A stretch of DNA of 64,000 nucleotides from Eleginops maclovinus. Lineage: Eukaryota; Chordata; Actinopteri; Perciformes; Eleginopidae. Shown here piece after piece: positions 1 to 18,299 of the stretch (positions within the stretch are counted from its first letter, which is position 1; the number at the start of each line of letters is the position of its first letter). The notes below the pieces were generated by a model that was not told where the DNA came from, made no database searches, and saw only the letters and a program-made list of their open reading frames with translations. The stretch covers positions 3,903,043 through 3,967,042 of the forward strand of contig NC_086362.1 of NCBI RefSeq assembly GCF_036324505.1. The letters are read 5' to 3'. The position numbers were made by a program, and so were the translations under genes.

Positions 1-4971
<4,971 letters not shown>

Positions 4972-6500
4972 CTATCAGTACAAAACACAGAGAGAAGGAG
5001 AGAGGCAGATAGTGAGTGGAACTGATGACTTAAGAGGCGTTACAACTTTATAAACCTCGAGGAAAAGGTTAAATTTGCATGTTGTGCATAATTATCTTTA
5101 GCTGTAACATTGACCTTGACCAGGTCTGGAAAACAGCCAAAAAATAGACATATTAAAATGGTATTCGTTTGCATAACAGGTTCCCTTGTCTGTAAGTGTG
5201 TAGTTAATATTACCAGAAGTGTTTGAGATGTTATGCCATTCTTTAGGGTCTAAGCTGAAGGGGGACGCACTTCTGTGGCAGCCTCCTCCTTTAATATTCT
5301 GGGGACAAAAGCAAGCAAAAAAAAAATAAGACTTCATGCGGATAGATTAGTTATTTGCAATCAAAAATCTAACTTGAAATTAAATAGCTTCAAACACATT
5401 TTAGCACATTATCGAAGCCATTATCTTACTAAAGACTTTATTTTTCTGAGTGAATATCAGGGTCATGAAGCTGTAAATTTGATATAATGAGCGTTGAACT
5501 GCAGGTAGCTGATTTGTCAAACAGGATGAAAACCAATTTGAGTCCCTTTGAATGTATTCCATCATGAATGGTAATCAAACGCATTCACAGCAGCGGGGGT
5601 TTTTAATGCATGTAAATGTTAAGTACAAAGCAAATCTTTATTTGATCTCCATTTGCTCCTCAGTCTGCATAGGTGTATGCATGCGCTTGAATGTGTAACA
5701 GGTGTGCACCTGTTCTGCCTGCTGCATGGGCTGACAATGCACTGGCAGCATACTGTTCGCACATATGGGATGATTAGTCGGAGTGTGATTGTGCATCGGC
5801 TTGTTGTGTGTGTGTGTGTTTAGGAGTTAAGGGTACCACCACAGGACATGGACTGTCCCAAACAGGATGGGCGCGCAATGTTTTGACTTCCCCACACACC
5901 CTTCCTGTGCGCTCCAACAGTAGCAAGTTTTTACTCAAATCAGGACTGTACACACACCATCATGCACAACAATATTTGTTAAATCTACTGCCTGGGTGTG
6001 GCGCGTTGACCCTGCTTAGTCATGCTTTCTTGTTTAAGTAATGTACAAATGCAAGCTTATTCTGCTGTTGTGTTGACTGCACTGCAACCGTCACCCCAGA
6101 TTACAGAGTCAGCTGAAATGTAAAGTGTGATATACAGCATATTGAACACACAAGCATTTTGGCAAGCAGGCTCACACGCCCCAAATATTTCCAGTGCACA
6201 GCAGTTTGCATCAGTTAGACCGGATTTATGCACATCGGCTGTTTTCGTCCATCATTCGGCGGGGTTGAGGAGCAGCAGAGGCTCCCACAACAAAACAAAA
6301 GGTCATCAATCATTGTGGAAAAACAACGGAACATCTGCACTCGCAGGTGTGTCGCCTATACATGCAGCGCCTTGGTCACATATGTGTTTATATGATCTGC
6401 TGGATTTGTGTATATGTGTGTGTTTGTCTGAGCCTGGATGACAAAGAGATTTTCATGTAGCCAGTTGACATTTTAGCTCAGCCATGACTCACAGGGATAT
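4972..6500. other. Intergenic sequence upstream of the znf219 coding exon
   Basis: I see no gene. The znf219 promoter and non-coding first exon must lie somewhere to the right of 4971 but cannot be placed. The sequence is AT-rich with short GT runs, for example near 5805. Confidence 0.5.
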
Positions 6501-6520
6501 CACACCATATCAATCACATG

Positions 6521-6521
<1 letters not shown>

Positions 6522-6571
<50 letters not shown>

Positions 6572-6582
6572 ACACACACACA
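6522..6582. repeat. CA dinucleotide microsatellite
   Basis: An almost uninterrupted CA run of about 60 bp with one TA interruption. It is followed by pyrimidine-rich sequence including a CCCT run at about 6687-6713. Confidence 0.95.
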
Positions 6583-8300
6583 GTCCTTTCTTAATCCACC
6601 ATTATTGTTCTTTCTGTCCCTGTCTTCCTTTCCCCTCTGCCTTTCTTTCCCCCGATTTACACTCCTCCCATCCCCCTCTCATTCTATCCCTCCCTCCCTC
6701 CCTCCCTCCCTCGCTCCGTCTATTATTCACTAATTTTCTTTCATTCTCTCCCTCTCTCTCTCTTTCTCTCCTGCAGTGTTGCCAGTTGGCAGAGTGCCAG
6801 GGAATGCTGATATCAGCTGGTAGATTGGGCCCTGCCAACATGGCGAAGAGCGAAAAATGAGAAAGGAGGCAGACAGAGAGAAAGAAAGGGAGAGACGGAG
6901 AGAAACACACAGTGCAGTTACAAACTGGGCAGCATAAAAAAAAAAAAACTAAAAAAAAACATTGTCAGAAACCATGTGAATGAAAATGATTTAATGCGAT
7001 TGCCAGCAGGGTGTTGAGGGAAAAAGGGGGAAGAAAGAAAGGGCAAAGAGACAGAGAATGGGAGAGAAATTAGAGTGGTGGAGTGGCAGTAACATGAGAG
7101 AGAACAACAGATTTAAAAATAATTTCAAAAGCAACACATTATTGTACATGCATTCAGACAGAATGAGACACGGGAAGAAAAAAGGGAGTCTCTAAATGTA
7201 TCTGCGGCAGTGTTAAGTCTGATGGCATTATCATATGAATATCAGCATCACAATGCATTGTTCCAGCGTGACGGAGGCTGTCGTCAACCACCGGCCCGGC
7301 CATGCCAATAAAGAAAATTAGGATAGATGGAGAGCGGGAGATAAGGTGCAGCAATGGATGCAGGGGAAAAAAGGGGGTTGGGGCGTCTGAGGGACAGAAA
7401 TCAGATTGGAATCAGGCGGAGCAGAAGCGCATGCAACTCAGGTGTTAATGAAGCAAGAAAAGCAGTGAGGAACCGGCTGAATTCACCACCTCAGGACACG
7501 CTCCGAGACACATTCGTCTGCATCACAAACAAATGCAATTCAACCCCAATCTGCACACTCTAAATACTTTTATATGCACAGAAATGGTTTGTGGTGGTGC
7601 TGCACAAGGTGTTATCCTCATCTTTAAAGGATGTCAGAGGTGATGCATGCAGCAGTTTTGCAAAACGAAGGAGAAATCGAATTGCATTTAGTATTTTTTT
7701 TCAGGCTAAATGATAATTCTGACGTGAGCTGATTCTGAATGGGCTGTAATTGAGTATTTTCATTATCGATTCATCTTTAAAATCTCAGAAAATAGGGACA
7801 AATGCCCAGCACAGTTTCTCAAAATCCATGTTGTTTGTTTAATCAGTTCAAAAACGGTCACTTTAATATGATTCAGAACCGAAAATCCGAAAATCTCCAT
7901 ATGCAGAAGGCTCAAAACGGCCTTATTTCTCCCATTTTTGCACAAAAAAACCAACTTGAACGATGGATTTATTTATTTTCCAGCGTATTTAAACGGCTGT
8001 TTCACTTGCTTTCTTTCCCTTCTTCTTCTTTGACCCTGAAATGTGCGGTGTAGGTGCACATCATTTCAATTCCCACGGTAATGACAGCTTTAAAGGCACA
8101 TCCTCGTGGTGTTGAGCATTGCCATGATGTTGTCATTACGGTAATTGCAGTGTATCTTTGTGGGCACTAAGATAACTGATGTTAAAGAGCTGAATTACCT
8201 TGGCTGCAAATTAGTTTTTACGACGGGGGGGTCAACATGCCAACTTTCTTTTTTTAGCCCATCAAAACGCCGTCACATTTTAAATGCGGCTGCTCTTATG
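6583..8300. other. Gene-free stretch
   Basis: No coding exon is supported. Short open frames here reflect pyrimidine- or purine-rich simple sequence. The parts at about 6770-6850 and 7190-7340 are low in simple repeats and look unique, so they are possible regulatory DNA, but nothing specific can be shown. Confidence 0.45.
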
Positions 8301-8307
8301 TCACAAG

Positions 8308-8311
8308 GTGT

Positions 8312-8348
<37 letters not shown>
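8308..8348. repeat. GT dinucleotide microsatellite
   Basis: A GT run of about 40 bp with one interruption. A second short GT run lies at about 8593-8608. Confidence 0.9.
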
Positions 8349-8349
<1 letters not shown>

Positions 8350-8849
8350 GGAAAGAAGGGGGAAGTTTGCTGACTCACACATCACATCCTCGATACATAG
8401 TTGCAGAGGGAGTAGGAGCACAATATGTTCAGACAAGTTTATTTTTGGGGGGTTTTGATGTCAGTGTGTAAATATCCATAGAGCGGTATGCTTTTATTGT
8501 GAAGGGGGCGCATGTTCGTACACGCCAGAACGCTACACTTCGTAATTGTAATGTTAGGGTGTGATTGCCTTTCACTTAGTGTCTTTAACCAAGTGTGTGT
8601 GTGTGTGGGCAGGAAGGAGTACATCTGCTCAGCTTTACATTAATGAGTGTGAATGTTATAGGCTGTGTTTCACGAGTGCACGGTGTGTGTTGCCTGTACT
8701 ATTTTTTTTGGCTTGTTAGCTTTTATAGCCGAGCGATACCTACTTGCAACAACTTGTCACAGTTTGCATAATTAAGTCTGTGGGCTCTTCGGAGTGCGAT
8801 TTGCCTTTCTTTGTTTGTTTTTTTCATTTTAATAGTTATTACCCCCGCC

Positions 8850-8985
8850 TGGGAGGTTTTGTTTTCAGCTCGGTTCGTATGTCTGCAAGTGAGCAGGATT
8901 ACAGAAAATCTACTGATCTGATTCGTAAGAAACTTGGTGGAAGGATAGAGCATGGAGGAAGGCAGGAACCATGACATTTTGAGGC
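8850..8985 (+). repeat. Fragment of a dispersed repeat
   Basis: The stretch containing CAGGATTACAGAAAATCTAC and AAACTTGGTGGAAGGATAGA resembles a repeat segment seen widely in fish genomes. The consensus reads as a recurring block about a flawed-coding retroelement or Helitron. The assignment is from memory and the family is uncertain. Confidence 0.35.
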
Positions 8986-8999
8986 TGAAACAGACGTTA

Positions 9000-11900
9000 G
9001 ATTTCACTTTCATTAACATTGCAAGATGGTGCATTTTTGCTGCGTTCATGGGGTGTCTGGACAATCTGAAAAATGACTTCCCAATTGGGAGAATTCCCCC
9101 TAAATTTGGAGAACTTGATTGTTAAATGCTCTAATCATTGAGCTACAACACATCTTTATAGTGTCCATTTTTAATCACAACTTGAACACACTACAATCAT
9201 GACTCCCTAACTTTGGTAAACGGGACCATACGTAGAGCATGTGAATGCACCGGGGGCCTTCGTGGAGGTCTCGGCGAGTGCTATTCCAGTTTTGATAGTG
9301 TTTATAGTTTAAGAAGGACTGCAGTATTTCACCAGGAAAACAGATCTGACAAAGAGGCGGATGGATTTCTGTGGCATAAATGTTTTTTTGCTTCTTTGAG
9401 ACCTTGTTAATCACCCTGCAATTTATTTTGCCGGCCCTTTGGCGGCCTGAAGAACAGGTTAGGGGCTCGTAACACAATAAAGAGTCAACAGGGGATACAC
9501 CAACTACCTTTATCTGTGTGTGTTTGTTGGACATCTCCTCCTATTAATCTAAAAATAGGCACCTCCAAGGTCTTGGGCCTGAGCTGTAGGGCATAAAATA
9601 AACCGTCTATCTGGTGTGTGTTTTTGCGGGTACTTCAGTCCATAAAGTGTACCTTTCCTCCAGCTGTATTACTTGAACTCTCATGTGATGAAGCGTGTGC
9701 GAGGTGAGGTGTCCTTCGGGGATAAGTGGGAGTATGAGAGACTGACCACAAAAAAAAAAATCTGAAAGAGAGGATGAGCGATGGAAGGAAGGAAGAGAGG
9801 GGGAAGTCGGCTCGCTGTGCGGTACAGTATAATTTGGTCCTGTGGTTTTTATCGCGTGGTCACGGGGCGAACTTCCCCACAGACGGTATTCATTTCCTTA
9901 ACTTCACCTTTCCCTGAACCCCCCTTGCTTCACTCCCGGCTTCGCTCAAACTTTGTGTGGCTGGCGCCCCCCCCACCCCCCTTCCTTCGTCTTCAGCAGT
10001 GATAAGGGGGGGAGTCTCACACTGTGCCTCTACCACCACTTACTGTAAAGAAATGAGTGGAGTACAGGAACTTTTGTGTGATGTTTTGGTCTGGAAATGA
10101 AAGTTAAAGTGCCATCAGAGATCATTCCTGGTTTCAAAATGTAACTACAATTGATGGTTTTGGGAAAAAGTGTCCTTAAAATACAGAATATTGACCACTT
10201 CTGGGGTGTTTTATAAAGGATAAGTTTGGAAATGATACATAAAAGTCTCAATCGTTCCACAGTTTCCATCTTTTGCTCGATTCAAGGATCCACTTGGATG
10301 AAAAAGTGGAAAAAAAATGTTTAGTTTTGCCACTTTCTCCTGCTTTACTCCAGTTTATATGACACTATCCTACTGCTTTTATTCCATTCATCCTTACATC
10401 CATTCATCCTTATCCTCTACGCTTCTATCTCCTCTCAAGCTGTTGCTGCTGCTCTTTCTGAATGAATTCCTCCTGCAGTGGAGAACACGAGCCGATCACT
10501 TTCCCCGCAGTCGCTAAAGCGCCGTAGTGAGAGCGACTCGACGGTTGCCAGATCTGAGAATCTGAACGTTGGAAGCATCACAGCGTCTCTGCAGAGAAAC
10601 GAAGGCTGTCGCTCCGAGTCATGCAGACTGACTCCTATGATTCTGGATTAGAGGATACAGGCCTTTAAAAAAAAAAAGAAGTAATTGGTTTGGAGCGTGC
10701 AAATGTCATAAGCGGATGTTTTCTTTCTAAAAGGCACAATAAATGCACCTGCAGGGGCTGAGAGGAAAATCAAATGAAGGGGCAGGTTAAACAAAACGCC
10801 TACATGACGCCTTTATTTCCAGTCAAAAATCCAAATATGTCCTTAAAACTGTCAATCAAGTCCTCTATATTTCATACATTCTCAAACCCCCCTTTTCCTT
10901 GAGCAAGATGCAGACTACCCACAATCCCCTGGGAAGCTGACCCAACACCGTGACCCCCTTGTGGAATAAGTGTATCACCTATCTCCGACACGTGCGCACC
11001 TATTGAGCAAAATAGAAACGGTTAATGCAGGTTGATTCTGAGCTCACCCAGGGGAAATCTGCTGAGCATGTGTTCTCTTTCTTAGTAACACCTTCCTACA
11101 CGCACATGCAATTACACTTTAATTTATTTATATACACTCACTATATGTGAGTGTCCATCAAAAAGGATTAATCGATTATGGTGGAAGTTAGGGACTACTT
11201 TTCTGTCCGCCAGCAGCTCTGAGTTCCTTTGTCAGGGGATGTGAGTCTTGAGGTGAGGTCATACTTAAAAATAACTAGTTGTCTGGGATGTCAAGCGTTC
11301 AAATGTCAGGGCGTAAAATCAATAGGGGCAATATGCAAAAACCAGGCATAATGACGCGCACTTTCGGACAAACTTTGGTCATGTTGCATTCGGTTTTACA
11401 TGTGAAAAGTGCCAAAAAAAGTTGTATAACAAAAGAAAAAGAGAACTTGAGAGAAGTTTTAACCTAACTTGCTTCTCATTTTCTCCTACTTGGCCAATGA
11501 CTGCAGAGTTTTCATCAAATTGACTTGTTTTTTTAAGGAAGTTACAACAATTGTCCGATGCACGTAGACGTAGAAAGCAGGTTTTTACATGGATGCCTTA
11601 ATATTTCCTGCCTATCTACTTACTAACCTCTCCCTCAGATCTCTTAAAAAATCTCACCATCGCGGCTCTATTTTTTCCTCCACCTGCTGTTTCAAACCGC
11701 AGTGGGCTCCTTTACCGCCGCTGTGACCCGCTTAGCTCACTCTGCTCCCCAAATTACGCTTTAATTTCAGCCAGTGGAGTCGAGAGATCTACCTGTTCAT
11801 TGTACGAATCGGTTTGGTCTGCAAACTCGATACAAGTGGCACAACTGGCGTACTATTTAAGTAAGACCCTAATGCTCTAAATACACTCTAATCCCGAGCA

Positions 11901-14900
11901 GGCAGCAGAACTCTCAGCAGTCTCAAAATGTCACAATGCTGTAGCTTCTCCCTAACTGAGGGCAAGCAGGTGCCTCTCCCGCAGCGCACTAATGACCCAA
12001 TTATATCAATCAGAAGCCTTGATTGGTGCTCCACTCCTCTCCCTTTTACTCTCTCTGTGTCTTTCTACCCTCCCGCACAATCTCGTCCCCCAAGAGCCAC
12101 CTGGATGGGGTGTATGTGCCCCCTCAAGTACAGTACAGTATGTACAAAGATGGGGAGGAGGGCGGCGTTGATGGTGGCAAAGGCGGAGGAGGAGGAGGAG
12201 GAGGAGGAGGAGGATACTACTTGAGCAGAGAGAGGGTCTGAATGAGGGGAAACCATTAGAGTCTTTATAACATGGGGCCAGTATTTCAGGGTTGAGAGCA
12301 CAGTGAGTTCCTGGGGAGGGTTTGTGAAATCATCAGCTAGTATGGAAAGCAGATGTACCTGTGGAGGGATACTTTTACGACATATTCTCTTCAACTTTAG
12401 TTTTCTTAGGCGTATTAGTTTCCGGTAAGACTGGACATGGATTAGATTTTAGAAAAACTGCAAAAAGTCACTCTAATGAGCCAAATCACTTATTTAAAAG
12501 AAGGATCTATGTCAAAATGTCTCTATTTGTGTCATAGAATATCTGCTTTCAAATCCCAGGAGATTTGTTTAGTTTTTAATATTAGGGGGATTCATTATTA
12601 TTACGGAAAACACTGATTTAGATTTCAGAAAAACTACAGAAAGTCTCTAATGGGACAAAATCACTTATTTAAAGAAGGATATTAGGATATATTTCTCTAT
12701 GTGTTCTATATATCATATGTGCTTTAAAATCCCAGGAGATTTGTTTAGATGTGATATAGGTTTATTTGATTTAGAGTGTGTATAAAAAAAGCTGCTTCTC
12801 CACTAAATCCCTGTTTATAGGACAAGCCAGCAATGTCAACCTACTTCCACTATGCACACGCTCTCAAAAAGTGTGACATTTAGGGGTGGATGTAAAAATA
12901 GGGCATTTCAGGATCCCTAAACATATTCCATTGGATGTGGAAAAGGCGACAGGAGTGTCTTTGGTCAACCCAGATGACACGTCTGCGCCTTATCTCATGA
13001 GGAATTTCCTCCTCGCCCCTGTGATGTGCGTCAATAACGTGCAACCATTTTCAGTCGCTCTTTCCCCTCTTCTCTCTCGCGGCCATCTCAATTAGGAGGC
13101 ACATTAATGAAATAAATAACCATCAACAAACAATGCATTTATAAACACCCTCCGCGAAAATGAGATTAACCCTGTCCGCAGAAGGCACAAAACCGCGTCC
13201 AAAAAACGCGATTAAAGATCACAAACAGTGGGATGTACTTTGGAGAAGTCGTGTGTGTCATGTCAGCCTATCTATCGCTCTCTCCCCTGCTCCATTTTGT
13301 TCTTAAATTTTCTATACAAAAGATTAAGGGAGGGGAAAAAGACGAGTGTGCGAGCAGGGAGGAAGAAAGTGCCATCATGGATTTCATCTCGAGTCCCTCT
13401 GCCAATCTCCCAAACCGACACCAGTCCCCAAAAAGCGACCAAAAAAACCCCTCGTTTTTTAAAAAACCGGTAACTTCTCTAATCCAGAATACATTTTGGC
13501 GTTTTTGCACACACACAGCCACAGCGTTTGCATGCCACACTTGCTACTTTCTGAGCTTGTAGACACAGGAGGTGATGTTAGGACAACTAAACGGGTAGTA
13601 GTAAACATTGTAGTAAAAGGTGGGCAAACGTATAAGGTGAAATAAAACACTATTAGAGCTCGCGGGTGCGTTTTTGCGCACATCCCAAATGAAAGTGGCG
13701 GTGCTTATCTGGAAAACAATGCGCTACACAATGCCTAATGTGCGTCCAACAAAAGAATTAGTCAAGCTAATCGCATATTCCCACAAATTACGCTTTGTGA
13801 TTCAACTTGCTAACACGCAAAAATCCACTTTTACGCCTGGACAACACGTCTGCGGCTTATCGAACCCTCTCGTTACGCACCGAGAACTTGTGCCCCTTTT
13901 AGTAAAAGCTACTTTTTTTGGGGGGGAGAGGTTAAAACGGGATATGGAAGAAGAGGTCATAACGCTGGCGAATTTCTCAACTGGTTTCCCCTCACGCTGC
14001 ATAGAAATACACGAACACAACTTGGTTTAAAAAGTTACGCGAATTAAAAAGAAATACATTTTTAACCACTCCGAGTGACTTTTTCCTGCTCTCGCGACCA
14101 TTTTCATTTCGACTTGACACCCCGAATGGACTTATTCCAAATGTTACACCGAGTGTTTTCTGAATTATGTGCGGAAACGGTGCATTTTCCCGGATTTTTT
14201 TTTTTTTTTGTCATGTCACGGGCTATAGGAGGCTACATGCATGTCGGCCACGCGCGCCTGTTAACATACATGACACACACGTAAAGTGGTCCGGAGCGCG
14301 CGGGTTACATACATTACATACAACATACAGACATGCCAATCACTCACTCACACACTCGTAGCATACACACGCGATGAAACACAACAACAACTATATTGGC
14401 CATTATCCCGTTTGTGTGTGTGTGTGTGTGAGGAGCAAAGAGAGGAAAAAAAGAGTCGCGATAAATAAATACAACAATTTGGGAAATGTTTCATCCCCTT
14501 GGTTTCACGCCACCATGCATAAAAGTGTCCATGTAAACAGAGAGGTGGATAAAATGTAAGTAGATAAATGGAGATATAGGATATATGTTGAAAGTAAAGA
14601 CTCAGTGTACTTACGGGAGAGGCGGCGAGGAGATTAATGACACGACACGTCATGATTACGTTTCACTTGAATTAAATACATTACGAGTTGGGAAAAAAAT
14701 GGAAATCAGGGTTGTATACAAGCATACGCCGTTTCCCCCCTCCCTCCTCCCTCCGTTTGGTCACCCTCTTCTCTCCCTCTCTCTCTCAGTCTCTCCTCCT
14801 CCATCTCCCTTTCTTTTCCTTCTCCCTTTCTCTCCTTTCTTCTTGCATTTTTTCCCATTTATTGTACAGGACTGGGTGAATAGGGGGGAGAGAAGTGGGA

Positions 14901-17350
14901 GGGAGAGTGATGTAGGTTGGAAATGTTAATTATAATCTCGGCACGGGCACCATTTTACAACGTTGTCATCTCCTTCACATTTGTATCCTAAATATGGCAT
15001 CTGGGGTGACACTTTTGGAGAGACATTTTTTTTATTTCCCAAGAAGAAGAAGAAGAAAAGTTTCACACCGACTGAAGTGTGTGTTGAAAGTGATGACAAG
15101 AGGCAGCTTTTAAATGTTGTGGTGAGCAAACCCCGGAAGCACATGGCCACTTCCAGGAGGGGATGATACAAAAGTGCACATAGTTGGATGTAAGGTTCCC
15201 AACATGAGGCCCAGGGACAACCGGGAGTCCCGAGGGGAGGTTTCCAGGGGGTCCCCAGTTAAAAAAAATAGCAGCCGTGGGAAACTAGTGCTAAATGTCA
15301 CTTTGGTGGTACTTTACTTCAAAGCAGTTAAAATGTGACTTTCTAGGCCAGCTAAAGTGAAAGTGCTCTCTGGTAATAATCATTGTTTCACATTGACCTT
15401 GTAAAACACACTTCACATGGCTGCACCCACTTTTTATTCAGTTGCCGATGGCTTAGTTGTAGCAGGTGCAAGTCTAATCCAACCCATGTTCCCGCATCAA
15501 CACCATTTGCATAAAACATCCCCTGTGTCATCCTATTTCTGTCCTGTTTTTAATGGGGCGGGGTTTTAATGCTGAAAGTTTCTCAATGTTGTATTCATAG
15601 ATTTTGGGCAGTAGAACAACTTTAAATATAAATGATCATCATAGCCAATGACACACATTTCCGAATCATCTTTCCATTGCTATGATTGTTCTGACCTGAT
15701 GAATTTAAGTCCATTATCCCCTCCACTTTTACTCCTCATTTGGCCTGAGCAGTGGTTAGATATTTGACTATCTTCACCAGGCAGTCACTTACTTTGTCCC
15801 TGTGTTGTTTGGGAATGTGCAGGACGCCTACAGTGGGTTAATCAGAGCCTTATTTGCTGGAAACAGCTCTATGGACGCATGCGGAGAGCGGTGAGTTGCC
15901 TTAAATATCCCCTCAAGATTTATAGGCACTACAATTTGCAGTACATGAGCACACAAGTGTTCAATTCTTGGGATAATCGGACCTTGTTTGGCTTCCGTAG
16001 TTCAAGGGAAGTCGGCGACAACAAACCAAAGATGTTATGTGCCTACGAGTCGAATCTCAAACTCTTTTCACTCTACTTGTAGTCCTCATATGTGATTTTA
16101 ACTCTCCCCTTACACATTTAAGCTCATGTGCTGAGGTGAAATGCTCGACTGTTCATATGTGGACCCACGATGTAAAGGATCGAACCTATGATGTTAAATC
16201 TCAGCCTTGAGTTATACCCATGGCGTCTAATACCCACGCACAAGGCAACTCTTTATATGAGACCAAGCAGCCTTTGAAGTAACTCCTATCAACCCATCTG
16301 TGGAAATATGAAATGACTTAGAGAAAGTGAGTCTGAAGTGTAGCAGATAATGGGCGCTCAGGACTGCTGGACTCTGAGCTAAACGTGTCCATTGTGAATT
16401 CAAAAGGCAATAAGTTATTTTAGCTAGCTATTCATATCTTGTTGTAACCCAAACCTCGTCCTTTTTCCACAACCTAAGTAAGATTTCTATTCAAATGCAC
16501 GACGTTAACCACTTAAGCTTTTGAGTTTGAGGCGTTGAAGGTCACACAGTATGTTAGAAAAGGTACGCAAAGAGGATCAGACCGAAGTGTTGGGACGACC
16601 ATTGTGCAACAACTTCACCTTGAGTAAAAAAACCCTGCTTACTAAACACCTCTTCAGAGCTGGACTTAAGACGTAACGTGTGAGACCTATCCACTGACTC
16701 CATCTGATGTATTTGAACGCTTATCCGTGATATTTGAAGGTTGCATCCTGCTTCCTATCCATCCTGTAGTCAAACGTTTCCATTAGACCTTTACATTGGG
16801 CCTCCGTTGTTTCTCCTCCGACTTGTTCTTGCATCCCGTTCTCCGTGTAAGTGGCATTCCATGTTGTGCAGTATAAGGGCAGAGGACAACAACAAAAAAG
16901 CGGAGAGTCAGATCTACAGTACGTGGGCTACGGATGCCGGTGGAGTGTTGAAGCCCACGCGCCTCTTTCACCACCTCTCAGCCTTTACAGCGCAGAGTTA
17001 CGGCGTGAACAAATTGAGGAACAAAAAGCTGAATAGGCTGTTAAGTAACAGCAGAAATGTTCAAGTTGTTTACTTCATTCTCTTTAATAACAGGCCTTCA
17101 GTGGGAAACAGTATTTAGATGTCACCTCTTCCTTTGTGCCTTTCTTCCTCCGACATATGGAAGAATTGTAAGTATGAATATTTCTGAAGCTCAAGGCCTC
17201 GGGTTTTTTAATATTTAAATGCGATGCGCCGTGTGAAGGTAAATGTTGGCTGGGAAAATTCAAATGTCTTTGCTGACGCAGAACATATCTCCTGGATCAG
17301 CCATTGTAAGCCTGCCATTGTGTGTCTGAGAGTGACTGACTAAGTCTGTG
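9000..17350. other. Long gene-free region
   Basis: No multi-exon or long open frame is convincing on either strand. Contents include a GGA triplet run at about 12185-12214, polypurine/polypyrimidine tracts, and a zone with more CpG than its surroundings at about 13600-14340. It may contain the znf219 promoter or distant enhancers, but no start site can be assigned. Confidence 0.5.
12185..12214. repeat. GGA triplet microsatellite
   Basis: Ten GGA units, read as polyglycine or polyglutamate by spurious open frames. Confidence 0.9.
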
Positions 17351-17375
17351 GCACATGTGCGGCGCATGCTCGTCT

Positions 17376-17410
17376 CTGTGTGTGTGTGTGTGTGTACAAA
17401 GTAAATCAAT

Positions 17411-17448
<38 letters not shown>

Positions 17449-17540
17449 GCCCGTTTTGCATGTCAGCAGCTTATATGTGCGTATAGAGGTTCATACATGT
17501 ACGTTCTCCGTCTGCTCACATGAACTTATGTGTGTGTCGG

Positions 17541-17587
<47 letters not shown>
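17376..17587. repeat. Cluster of GT microsatellites
   Basis: Three GT runs, at about 17376-17394, 17409-17446 and 17543-17587, are separated by GT-rich degenerate sequence. The open frames here encode only Val-Cys or Thr-His repeats. Confidence 0.9.
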
Positions 17588-17589
<2 letters not shown>

Positions 17590-17740
17590 CCCTCGCTATC
17601 TGTTTGTGTTTGTGTGCTACATATGTGTACGTGTTTGCGACTGCCACAATGGCATCATCACCCGCCCCTGACGCTTTGATTGTTTTCTCCGCCGCAGCAG
17701 AAATGCACCAATTAATATGCAGAGAGTGAGTGAGACTGTG

Positions 17741-17752
17741 ACACACACACAC

Positions 17753-17794
<42 letters not shown>
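17741..17794. repeat. CA microsatellite
   Basis: A CA run of about 52 bp with one CG interruption. It is opposite in strand sense to the GT arrays on either side. Confidence 0.95.
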
Positions 17795-17799
<5 letters not shown>

Positions 17800-17944
17800 A
17801 AACACAGAAAAACAAAAAAAAAACAGCCGTGAGGGAGGGAGACGGGGAGGGAGGTGTGATGGAGGGAGGGAGGGAGGGGAGGGGGCAGAAGAGATGGCAC
17901 AGAGGAGAGGAAAGAATATGGGGAGATGAAATGAAAGATGAGGA

Positions 17945-18100
<156 letters not shown>

Positions 18101-18299
18101 TGAGGGTGGAGGGGGGGTGAAATCTGATAGATGCTTGAGTAAAAAAGAGAAAGAAACAGTGAGGAGGGGGGAGGAGGAAGAGGGGGATCAATATGTACAT
18201 ATTCAGTGAGATATGGTGGGAAATCAATTGAGAGGAGGGGAGGAGGAATTGATTTGGGGGGAGGGAGGGAGGAGACGACGGAGGGGGAGGAGGGGGAGT

